Origin: an uncultured Eubacteriales bacterium
GTDB lineage: Bacteria; Bacillota; Clostridia; Oscillospirales; Oscillospiraceae
Reading direction: 5' to 3'
DNA: 5,488 nucleotides
Assembly (NCBI GenBank): GCA_900556935.1
Contig: USQL01000131.1
Location: 1-5,488, forward strand
Positions 1 through 5,099 of this stretch are shown here, one piece after another. The number at the start of each line of letters is the position of its first letter. The stretch's first letter is position 1. Below the pieces are notes generated by a model. It ran no database searches and was not told the DNA's origin. It saw only the letters and a list, made by a program, of their open reading frames with translations. The position numbers and the translations under genes are program-made.

Positions 1-2467
1 GGTCATGCTGGCCGTAGGCCCGCAGACCGATGCCCTGCTTCAGGTCGTCCATGGCATCGATGTTGTCCATCCAGTATTCGTCCACCACCCGGAGCATAAT
101 CACCCGCTCCAGCTCCCGCATCAGGGGGCTGCCGTAGGCGCGCTCCTTGGCATCGTAAGTTGCCTTGGCAAGGCCGCACAGGGCATCCGTCAGCTTCTGG
201 GCATCCATGCCCATCAGCTCCCCGGCCTTCGCCTCCAGCGTGCCCTTGGCAAAGTAGATGCCCTCGGTCTGGACGGAGAGCTCCTTCAGCGCCTCCTCGT
301 TGGCGGTGCCGCCGTGCTCGCCCAGGGCGGTTGCCACGGTGGAGCCCAAAACGGACGTGAGCATGGTCATGATGTTCTCCCGCAGGTCCTCGCCGTCCAG
401 CACCTTCTGCCGCTGGGCATAGATCACCTCACGCTGGGTGTTCATCACGTCGTCGTATTCCAGGACGCTCTTTCTGGCCTTAAAGTTCCGGCTTTCCACG
501 TTCTTCTGGGCGTTTTCCACGGCGTTGGAGAGAATCTTCGCGTCAATGGGGGTGTCCTCGTCCAGTCCCAGGGAGTCCATCATGCCCATAATCCGGTCGG
601 AGGAGAACAGCCGCATCAAGTCGTCCTGTAGGCTCAGGTAGAACCGGCTCTCGCCCGGGTCGCCCTGACGGCCCGCGCGGCCCCGCAGCTGATTGTCAAT
701 CCGGCGGGACTCGTGGCGCTCGGTGCCGATGATAAACAGGCCGCCCGCCGCCCGGACCTGCTCGGCCTCCTGGGCGATGTGGGCCTTGTAGGTTTTCAAA
801 AGCTCGTTGTATTCTTCCCGGATGGCCAGAATCTCCGGGTCCGTAGTCTCAGCGAAGGAATCCGCCTCGGCAATCAGCGCCTCATCTTTCCCCTGCTTGC
901 GCAGGTCCGCCTTTGCCAGGAACTCGGCGTTGCCGCCCAGCATGATATCCGTGCCACGGCCTGCCATGTTGGTGGCGATGGTCACCGCCCCCAGCTTACC
1001 GGCCTGGGCCACAATCTGGGCTTCCAGCTCGTGGTACTTGGCGTTCAGAACGTTGTGGGGGATGCCCTGGGCCTTCAGCATTTTGCTGAGGATTTCGCTT
1101 TTTTCAATGGAGATGGTGCCCACCAGCACAGGCTGGCCCTTGGCGTGGCATTCCTTCACCTGCTCCACAATGGCCCGGAACTTGCCCGCCTCGGTTTTGT
1201 ATACCACATCCGGGTGGTCAATTCGAATCACAGGCCGGTTGGTGGGGATTTCCACCACGTCCAGCCGGTAGATGGCCTCGAATTCCTCCTGCTCGGTCAG
1301 CGCCGTACCGGTCATGCCGGAGAGCTTGTCATACAGCCGGAAGAAATTCTGGAAGGTGACGGTAGCCAGGGTCTTGCTTTCGCTGGCGACGGTCACGCCC
1401 TCCTTGGCCTCGATTGCCTGGTGCAGGCCCTCGTTGTAGCGGCGGCCGTACATCAGCCGTCCGGTGAATTCATCCACGATGATGATTTCCCCGTCCTTCA
1501 CCACATAGTCAATGTCCTTCTTCATCAGGCCCCGGGCCTTCATGGCCTGGTTGATGTGGTGAGACAAAGTGGTGTTCTCCGCGTCCGCCAGGTTCTCCAC
1601 GCCAAAGAACTTCTCGGCCTTGGCAATGCCGGAGGCGGTCAGGGACACGGTGCGGGACTTTTCATCCACAAAGTAGTCGCAGTCGTAGTCGTCCTGGACC
1701 TCCTTGTCCTCGGTTTTGGCGAAGACCTGCTTGCGCAGGGTGGAAACGAACTTGTCCGCCATCTGGTACAGCTGGGAGGAGTCCTCTCCCTTGCCGGAGA
1801 TAATCAGCGGGGTCCGGGCCTCGTCAATCAAAATGGAGTCCACCTCGTCCACAATGGCAAAGGCATGCCCCCGCTGCACCAGCTCCTGCTTGTAGATGGC
1901 CATGTTGTCCCGCAGGTAGTCAAAGCCCAGCTCGTTGTTGGTGCAGTAGGTGATGTCCGCGGCGTAGGCCTCCCGCCGTTCCGGGGGCATCATTCCGGGA
2001 ATCACCAGGCCGACACTGAGGCCCATATACCGGTAGACCTTGCCCATCCACTCGCTCTGGTACTTGGCCAGGTAGTCGTTCACCGTGACAATGTGGACCC
2101 CCCGGCCGGTCAGAGCGTTTAAGTAGGCGGGCAGAATGGCAACCAGGGTCTTGCCCTCGCCGGTCTTCATTTCCGCAATCCGCCCCTGGTGCAGGACAAT
2201 GCCGCCAATGAGCTGCACGGGGTAAGGCCGCAGCCCAATCACCCGGTCCGCCGCCTCCCGAATGGCCGCGAAGGCCTCCGGCAAAAGCGAATCCAGGGTT
2301 TCGCCGTCTGCGTAGCGCTTTTTAAATTCCTCCGTCTTCCCCTTGAGTTTCTCCTCGCTCAGCGCCTTATATTCCGGCTCCAGCGCCAGAATCGCGTCCA
2401 CCATGGGCTGAATCTTCTTCAGCTCACGCTGGGAGCGGGTTCCAAACAGCTTGGTAATCAGTCCCAT
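1..2467 (-). CDS. secA: Protein translocase subunit SecA (C-terminus cut by window edge)
   Basis: SecA is the cytoplasmic motor ATPase that pushes unfolded preproteins through the SecYEG channel. The frame is open for 822 codons from an ATG at 2467 to the window start. It begins MGLITKLFGTRSQRELKKI, a typical Firmicutes SecA start. Seen motifs: Walker A (MKTGEGKT, residues 100-107), TVNDYLAK near 128-135, TNNELGFDYLRDNM near 176-189, the Walker B-type segment VDEVDSILIDEART near 206-219, NMAGRGTDI at 500-508, and the arginine-finger region QLRGRAGRQGD at 593-603. The last codons read LRAYGQHD, in the helical scaffold region. About 80-110 residues should be missing by comparison with clostridial SecA proteins, so the usual C-terminal zinc-binding tail cannot be judged. 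The ATG is supported by an AAAGGAGA site 8 nt upstream and a promoter. Residue 175 is Cys (YCTNN), where many SecAs have Gly; this looks like ordinary variation. No frameshift or internal stop was found. Identification is very secure. Confidence 0.98.
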   Translation of the reverse strand, partial: MGLITKLFGTRSQRELKKIQPMVDAILALEPEYKALSEEKLKGKTEEFKKRYADGETLDSLLPEAFAAIREAADRVIGLRPYPVQLIGGIVLHQGRIAEMKTGEGKTLVAILPAYLNALTGRGVHIVTVNDYLAKYQSEWMGKVYRYMGLSVGLVIPGMMPPERREAYAADITYCTNNELGFDYLRDNMAIYKQELVQRGHAFAIVDEVDSILIDEARTPLIISGKGEDSSQLYQMADKFVSTLRKQVFAKTEDKEVQDDYDCDYFVDEKSRTVSLTASGIAKAEKFFGVENLADAENTTLSHHINQAMKARGLMKKDIDYVVKDGEIIIVDEFTGRLMYGRRYNEGLHQAIEAKEGVTVASESKTLATVTFQNFFRLYDKLSGMTGTALTEQEEFEAIYRLDVVEIPTNRPVIRIDHPDVVYKTEAGKFRAIVEQVKECHAKGQPVLVGTISIEKSEILSKMLKAQGIPHNVLNAKYHELEAQIVAQAGKLGAVTIATNMAGRGTDIMLGGNAEFLAKADLRKQGKDEALIAEADSFAETTDPEILAIREEYNELLKTYKAHIAQEAEQVRAAGGLFIIGTERHESRRIDNQLRGRAGRQGDPGESRFYLSLQDDLMRLFSSDRIMGMMDSLGLDEDTPIDAKILSNAVENAQKNVESRNFKARKSVLEYDDVMNTQREVIYAQRQKVLDGEDLRENIMTMLTSVLGSTVATALGEHGGTANEEALKELSVQTEGIYFAKGTLEAKAGELMGMDAQKLTDALCGLAKATYDAKERAYGSPLMRELERVIMLRVVDEYWMDNIDAMDDLKQGIGLRAYGQHD

Positions 2468-2475
2468 CTGGGATC

Positions 2476-2484
2476 TCTCCTTTC
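2476..2484 (-). promoter_or_regulatory. Ribosome binding site of secA
   Basis: On the minus strand the sequence reads GAAAGGAGA, an excellent Shine-Dalgarno match, 8 nt before the ATG at 2467. It fixes the secA start. Confidence 0.9.
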
Positions 2485-2534
2485 AAAACCCGGTTTCACC
2501 CCCGGATTTCCTTCAAAATTTGCTAATCTATGGC

Positions 2535-2543
2535 ATTATATCA
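2535..2543 (-). promoter_or_regulatory. Extended -10 promoter of secA
   Basis: On the minus strand the sequence reads TGATATAAT, a perfect TATAAT -10 box (2535-2540) preceded by the TGn of an extended -10 element. No good TTGACA box lies at 16-18 bp (the 17-bp position reads TATATT), which fits an extended -10 promoter for the housekeeping sigma factor. The predicted start of transcription is near 2528, giving a leader of about 60 nt before secA. The surrounding A+T-rich stretch (about 2515-2580) contrasts with the GC-rich genes and repeats on either side. Confidence 0.75.
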
Positions 2544-2596
2544 TATGTGCTCCAAAAAATATAGAGTTTTTTGTAAACAATCCGAGCAAACCCCCA

Positions 2597-2616
2597 TAAC
2601 CTTCCCCGGAGGGGAA
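2597..2616 (+). repeat. Fragment of the two-hairpin repeat (R0)
   Basis: TAACCTTCCCC followed by GGA and GGGGAA forms a 6-bp hairpin (2602-2607 with 2611-2616). It matches the outer end of the repeat family described below but stops after the first hairpin and directly abuts copy R1. It may be a truncated copy or a leftover of an opposite-facing copy. Confidence 0.6.
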
Positions 2617-2622
2617 TCTTTA

Positions 2623-2720
2623 TAACCTTCCCCTCCGGGGAAGGTGCCGCCCGAACAGGGCGGCGGATGAGGGCGGTACAGACTGACGGAATGAAAAACC
2701 CCGGGCGAATTCGTACCGAC
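2623..2720 (+). repeat. Two-hairpin repeat, copy R1
   Basis: This is a full-length copy of a roughly 90-100 bp element. It starts TAACCTTCCCC. Hairpin 1 pairs CCTTCCCC (2626-2633) with GGGGAAGG (2637-2644). Hairpin 2 pairs GCCGCCC (2646-2652) with GGGCGGC (2658-2664). Then come the conserved ATGAGGGCGGTACAGAC and the tail GGGCGAATTCGTACCGAC (2703-2720). Its hairpin 2 sequence differs from that of R2/R3. No inverted partner is evident; 2721-2811 holds no gene that I can support. Confidence 0.85.
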
Positions 2721-2811
2721 CTATCGCACACCCAAGTAGGGGCTACCAGCCGCCCGAAAGCTGTCCGAACTGAGCATGGCAGTTGAACGTATACCCCCAG
2801 ACAAAAGCCCC

Positions 2812-2907
2812 TAACCTTCCCCACCGGGGAAGGGGGACCGCCTCAGCGGTGGATGAGGGGCGGTACAGACTTACGGGACCTGAAAGCCCGGGCGAATTCG
2901 TACCGAC
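2812..2907 (+). repeat. Two-hairpin repeat, copy R2
   Basis: This copy has hairpin 1 CCTTCCCC (2815-2822) with GGGGAAGG (2826-2833), loop ACC. Hairpin 2 is ACCGC (2837-2841) with GCGGT (2846-2850), loop CTCA. ATGAGGGGCGGTACAGAC and the tail GGGCGAATTCGTACCGAC (2890-2907) follow. It differs from R3 at only about half a dozen positions over some 91 nt. It faces the opposite-strand copy R4 with about 13 nt between the two tails, so the pair forms a large imperfect palindrome. Confidence 0.88.
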
Positions 2908-2920
2908 TGTACATCGGCCT

Positions 2921-2997
2921 CCTACGTATTCGCCCAAACCCTCTCCGCACCGGTTCTGCGTACCGCCCCTCATCAGTCAGGGCTTCGCCCTGCCAGC
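2921..2997 (-). repeat. Two-hairpin repeat, copy R4 (inverted, outer hairpin missing)
   Basis: Read on the minus strand, it has hairpin 2 as CAGGGC/GCCCTG (2978-2983 with 2987-2992), then TGATGAGGGGCGGTA and a diverged tail GGGCGAATACGTAG. A 37-nt block (2961-2997) is identical to 3623-3659 in copy R5. The outer TTCCCC hairpin is absent: the sequence leaves the family at about 2998. It is the inverted partner of R2. Confidence 0.82.
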
Positions 2998-3013
2998 ATC
3001 ACTTTTCATTGTA

Positions 3014-3045
3014 TAGCTGCCACAGGCAGCTATTATTTTTTTATT
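3014..3045 (+). terminator. Rho-independent terminator-like hairpin, plus strand
   Basis: TAGCTGCC (3014-3021), loop ACA, GGCAGCTA (3025-3032) gives an 8-bp stem followed by TTATTTTTTTATT. This is a good intrinsic terminator shape for plus-strand transcription. No plus-strand gene lies upstream of it in the window, so what it would terminate is unclear. On the minus strand no T-tract follows the stem, so it does not serve the minus-strand genes. Confidence 0.6.
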
Positions 3046-3066
3046 CGCTGCGCGACGCACCGCCCA

Positions 3067-3084
3067 GAGGGGAAGCTTTTTCTC
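3067..3084 (+). repeat. 18-bp direct repeat, left copy
   Basis: GAGGGGAAGCTTTTTCTC occurs here and again, identically, at 3667-3684, exactly 600 bp away. This copy lies one base outside R3. In the right copy the same bases form the outer half of a hairpin in R5. The left copy lacks the pairing half, so it may be a remnant of another inverted element that once abutted R3. Confidence 0.75.
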
Positions 3085-3085
3085 C

Positions 3086-3176
3086 TAACCTTCCCCCTGG
3101 GGAAGGGGGACCGCCGCAGCGGTGGATGAGGGCAGTACAGACTTACGGGACCTGAAAACCCGGGCGAATTCGTACC
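3086..3176 (+). repeat. Two-hairpin repeat, copy R3 (left side of the DUF559 unit)
   Basis: This copy has hairpin 1 CCTTCCCC (3089-3096) with GGGGAAGG (3099-3106), and hairpin 2 ACCGC (3110-3114) with GCGGT (3119-3123). ATGAGGGCAGTACAGAC and the tail GGGCGAATTCGTAC (3162-3175) follow. It is almost identical to R2. Its tail ends 7 nt from the stop codon of the DUF559 gene and is a perfect 14-bp inverted match to 3586-3599 on the other side of that gene. Confidence 0.88.
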
Positions 3177-3182
3177 AACTTC

Positions 3183-3563
3183 CTATTTTACAACTCTCAC
3201 TTCACAACCGCATCTCTGCCTCAAATTTCGAAGGATATCTTCGCAGACACCTCCAAAATTCTCATTGACATCCTTATTGCTGTACCTCAGCACTTTCAGG
3301 CCAAGGCCCTGCAAATAAGCATCTCTTTTCTTATCATATTCCAAACCACCATCTTCAAAATGCTGAGAACCGTCCAATTCTATCACAGTTTTTGCACAAT
3401 GGCAGTGGAAATCAACTATATAATATCCAATCACCTTCTGGCGATTTACCGTTACAGATAGGCGTTTCAGGAACTGATACCACAGTTTTCGCTCCTGCGG
3501 GGTCATTTCTTTACGAAGGGACTGTGCATTGGAGCGGAGGGATGGATTACGCGGGACAGGCAT
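3183..3563 (-). CDS. DUF559 domain protein (VSR-like endonuclease fold)
   Basis: This 126-residue protein matches the DUF559 family in my recognition of its motifs. Seen: LRKEMTPQERKLWYQFLK (residues 16-33), RQKVIGYYIVDF (41-52), VIELDGSQH (60-68), EYDKKRDAYLQGLGLKVLRY (75-94) and a C-terminal NFGGVCEDI. Family knowledge places DUF559 in the PD-(D/E)XK/VSR-like nuclease superfamily; D51, E62 and D64 are the likely metal-binding residues (inference). Substrate and cellular role are unknown. The length is normal for a stand-alone member. The start is supported by AAAGGGAGG (3571-3579), 7 nt before the ATG. The gene is visibly more AT-rich than secA. It lies between inverted repeats R3 and R5 and fills the gap nearly completely. 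No promoter is evident; transcription could come by read-through from the prepilin peptidase gene. Confidence 0.9.
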   Translation of the reverse strand: MPVPRNPSLRSNAQSLRKEMTPQERKLWYQFLKRLSVTVNRQKVIGYYIVDFHCHCAKTVIELDGSQHFEDGGLEYDKKRDAYLQGLGLKVLRYSNKDVNENFGGVCEDILRNLRQRCGCEVRVVK

Positions 3564-3585
3564 CTGAATTCCTCCCTTTCAGCTT

Positions 3586-3684
3586 GTACGAATTCGCCCA
3601 AGCTTTTTATCCGGCAGGTGCCTACCGCCCCTCATCAGTCAGGGCTTCGCCCTGCCAGCTTCCCCGGAGGGGAAGCTTTTTCTC
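3586..3684 (-). repeat. Two-hairpin repeat, copy R5 (right side of the DUF559 unit)
   Basis: Read on the minus strand, hairpin 1 is AGCTTCCCC/GGGGAAGCT (3657-3665 with 3669-3677, 9 bp). Hairpin 2 is CAGGGC/GCCCTG (3640-3645 with 3649-3654). TGATGAGGGGCGGTA follows, then a spacer and the tail GGGCGAATTCGTAC (3586-3599). The outer end contains the right copy of the 18-bp direct repeat (3667-3684) and overlaps the last base pairs of the prepilin peptidase gene. On the plus strand hairpin 1 is followed by TTTTTCTC and resembles an intrinsic terminator aimed at antisense transcription into that gene. Confidence 0.87.
3667..3684 (+). repeat. 18-bp direct repeat, right copy
   Basis: It is identical to 3067-3084 (GAGGGGAAGCTTTTTCTC). 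Here it includes the outer arm of R5 hairpin 1 and runs into the stop codon of the prepilin peptidase gene (TGA, 3685-3683 on the minus strand). Confidence 0.75.
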
Positions 3685-4468
3685 AGAACAGCCCCATGTA
3701 CCAATCCAGCACCCCCTGGCCGTACATCACCGTCAGCAGGGCGGCGGCGGTGATGGCGGGGCCCCAGGGGAAGAGGGGGGCACCGTCCTTTTTGGGGGCC
3801 ATAAGGCCGAAGACGATGCCGAGGACGCAGGCGGCCAGCAGGCACAGAAGGTTTAATTTCCAGCCCAGGAACAGCCCCGTCACAAACAGGAGCTTGATGT
3901 CTCCCCCGCCCATGGCCTCCACTTTTTTGACCTTTTCGTAGAGGAGCACCACCAGCAGCAGCCCTCCCGCCACCAGGAAGCCCCCCAGGAGGCCATCCAG
4001 CCAGGCAGCAAAGGGGGCGTGGGACAGAAGCAGGAACACCGGACGCAGGACAATTCCAAAAAGAATGCACCGGTCCGGAATCATATATCCCTCCAAATCC
4101 GCGAACGCGCAGGCAAGCAGAACGCTTACAAACAGCAGATATTCAAGGGCTTGGAGCGAGATATCATATTTAGAAACAATGGCCAGGTAGCTCGCCGCCG
4201 TGGCAATCTCCGCCCAAAGGTGACCTTTGGAGAGCTTCGCCCCGCAGTAGCGGCAGCGGCCGTGGCTTGCGAGAAAGCTCACCACAGGAATCAAATCCCG
4301 GGGGCTCAGCACATGGGAGCAGGCATCACAGTGGGACCGGCCCTTCAGCACCGACTCCCCATGGACCACACGCCAGGCAAAGCAATTGAGAAACGACCCC
4401 ATGCACAGGCCAAGCACAGCCGTGGCAATCAGGGTATAGGCGGTAATAAAAGGGGTAGCGTAAAGCAT
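3683..4468 (-). CDS. pilD: Prepilin peptidase (type IV leader peptidase, A24 family)
   Basis: This is a membrane aspartic protease that removes the leader of type IV prepilins and, in the bifunctional members, methylates the new N-terminal residue. The 261-residue protein shows GSFLNCFAWRV (24-34), a zinc-type motif C47-x2-C50 ... C72-x2-C75, the first catalytic aspartate D124 in ADLEGYMIPD, and the second, D190, in GGGDIK. This spacing agrees with the TcpJ/PilD family. Several hydrophobic segments are seen (about 8-28, 105-123, 135-149, 158-177, 193-222 and 236-250). The chosen ATG at 4468 is preceded by GAAAGGAG (4475-4482) with 6 nt spacing. An in-frame ATG 36 codons upstream would run through the 32-nt palindrome and was rejected. 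It lies 119 nt after a pilin gene on the same strand, so its substrates are probably the adjacent pilins. The presence of the four-cysteine domain suggests a bifunctional enzyme (inference). The gene ends directly at repeat R5. Confidence 0.95.
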   Translation of the reverse strand: MLYATPFITAYTLIATAVLGLCMGSFLNCFAWRVVHGESVLKGRSHCDACSHVLSPRDLIPVVSFLASHGRCRYCGAKLSKGHLWAEIATAASYLAIVSKYDISLQALEYLLFVSVLLACAFADLEGYMIPDRCILFGIVLRPVFLLLSHAPFAAWLDGLLGGFLVAGGLLLVVLLYEKVKKVEAMGGGDIKLLFVTGLFLGWKLNLLCLLAACVLGIVFGLMAPKKDGAPLFPWGPAITAAALLTVMYGQGVLDWYMGLF

Positions 4469-4474
4469 GGGGGG

Positions 4475-4482
4475 CTCCTTTC
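4475..4482 (-). promoter_or_regulatory. Ribosome binding site of the prepilin peptidase gene
   Basis: GAAAGGAG on the minus strand, 6 nt before the ATG at 4468, decides the start against the longer open frame that begins at 4576. It begins 7 nt after the end of the palindrome at 4490-4521, so folding of that stem could affect its access. Confidence 0.85.
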
Positions 4483-4489
4483 TTTTACC

Positions 4490-4521
4490 GGCCACCCCGG
4501 AAGGCGCCTTCCGGGGTGGCC
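4490..4521. other. Perfect 32-nt palindrome between pilin and prepilin peptidase genes
   Basis: The half-arm GGCCACCCCGGAAGGC is followed immediately by its exact reverse complement, giving up to 16 paired bases (about 14 with a minimal loop). In RNA from the pilin-to-peptidase direction it would be a very stable stem between the pilin stop and the peptidase ribosome binding site. On neither strand does a T-tract follow, so it is not a classical intrinsic terminator. It could stabilise the 3' end of pilin mRNA, give partial termination, or bind a protein as DNA. Confidence 0.85.
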
Positions 4522-4587
4522 ATGGGTTGTACATTCCAAAATCAATTCCGCAACCCTCCGGGATTAACTTTGGCAAGACGAAATTTT

Positions 4588-5004
4588 TTAGCCAGGGAAA
4601 GAAATTTTAACAGTGATGTTTCCATCAGCCTGGGTAACCTCGTACTCAACATGCTTCCCGGTTCCCCAAGTAAGATCAGAAATTCCGCCAATATTAGGAA
4701 CGGTAATGCCAGTTGCACCTGCATTGCCATAAGTAGTGTAGCTACCGGCAGCATCTTTAGCCGTGATAGAACCGTCTGTATTCAGCTGGTATTTGCCCGC
4801 AACTGTAGTAGTATCAGAAGTAAGCATTTCTGCCATAAGCGTTGCATATCCGGCACGAATGTTAGCCTCGTCAGTAGCAACTCTGGCCTTGTTCAGAGAA
4901 GCGGTAAAGGTGGGGATGGCAATGGCGACCAGCACGGCGATAATGGCCACGACGATCAGCATTTCCATCAGGGTAAAACCCTTAGATTTCTCGAGCTTTT
5001 TCAT
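4588..5004 (-). CDS. Type IV prepilin-like protein, complete copy
   Basis: This 138-residue prepilin has a short positively charged leader MKKLEKSKG, the cleavage site G9|F10 and FTLMEMLIVVAIIAVLVAIA. Glu at +5 of the mature protein (E14) is present, as is needed for subunit assembly and methylation. The hydrophobic helix covers about residues 12-31, followed by PTFTASLNKARVATDEANIR. The C-terminal part carries ATGITVPNIGG (about 97-107) and DGNITVKI (about 127-134) and has no cysteines, so no disulphide-bonded D-region. The ATG at 5004 is supported by AAGGAGA (5012-5018). It lies 95 nt after the first pilin gene and 119 nt before the prepilin peptidase gene, consistent with one operon. It could be a major or minor type IV pilin; a ComGC-like competence pseudopilin is less likely given the tandem copy. 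Confidence 0.93.
   Translation of the reverse strand: MKKLEKSKGFTLMEMLIVVAIIAVLVAIAIPTFTASLNKARVATDEANIRAGYATLMAEMLTSDTTTVAGKYQLNTDGSITAKDAAGSYTTYGNAGATGITVPNIGGISDLTWGTGKHVEYEVTQADGNITVKISFPG
4865..4973 (-). repeat. Pilin N-terminal segment shared with the next copy (copy 1)
   Basis: These 109 nt encode the helix from the +3 Leu region to the ATDEA motif. They match 5380-5488 at 107 of 109 positions; the two differences (4917 and 4918) change one Ile to Val. The match in the second copy continues to the window edge, so its full extent is unknown. Confidence 0.9.
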
Positions 5005-5011
5005 GTTTAGG

Positions 5012-5018
5012 TCTCCTT
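5012..5018 (-). promoter_or_regulatory. Ribosome binding site of the complete pilin gene
   Basis: AAGGAGA on the minus strand, 7 nt before the ATG at 5004. No convincing promoter was seen in the 95-nt gap 5005-5099, so co-transcription with the preceding pilin is likely. Confidence 0.85.
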
Positions 5019-5099
5019 TTCTTAAAAATTATTCTTGGGTTACAAATTTGAATTTCATCCCGCAAGCCTCCAAAATGAATTCAGAAAAGCAGGATTAAA

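Noticed and set aside
5..2122. Long plus-strand frames opposite secA, including one of 469 codons at 713-2122
   Set aside because: They lie antisense to an unbroken, clearly recognisable SecA frame. Their His/Leu/Gly/Val-rich composition is typical of the reverse strand of a GC-rich gene, and I saw no ribosome binding site or family motif.
2528..3155. Short frames on both strands in the repeat region
   Set aside because: They are translations of the hairpin repeats (peptides such as RPSSVRASPCQ), overlap the secA promoter or the repeats, and resemble the spurious proteins often predicted from such elements.
2597..3684. CRISPR array
   Set aside because: The repeats are about 90-100 bp, differ from each other, occur in both orientations and are irregularly spaced, with no unique spacers of constant length.
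2597..3684. Complete insertion sequence
   Set aside because: No transposase or recombinase gene is present; the only enclosed gene is DUF559, which is not a known transposase.
3392..3941. Plus-strand frames of 154 and 107 codons
   Set aside because: They run antisense to the DUF559 gene, repeat R5 and the end of the prepilin peptidase gene, and carry no recognisable domain.
4469..4576. 36-codon N-terminal extension of the prepilin peptidase
   Set aside because: It would be encoded through the perfect palindrome, has no family similarity, and the ATG at 4468 has a strong ribosome binding site and a normal family N-terminus.
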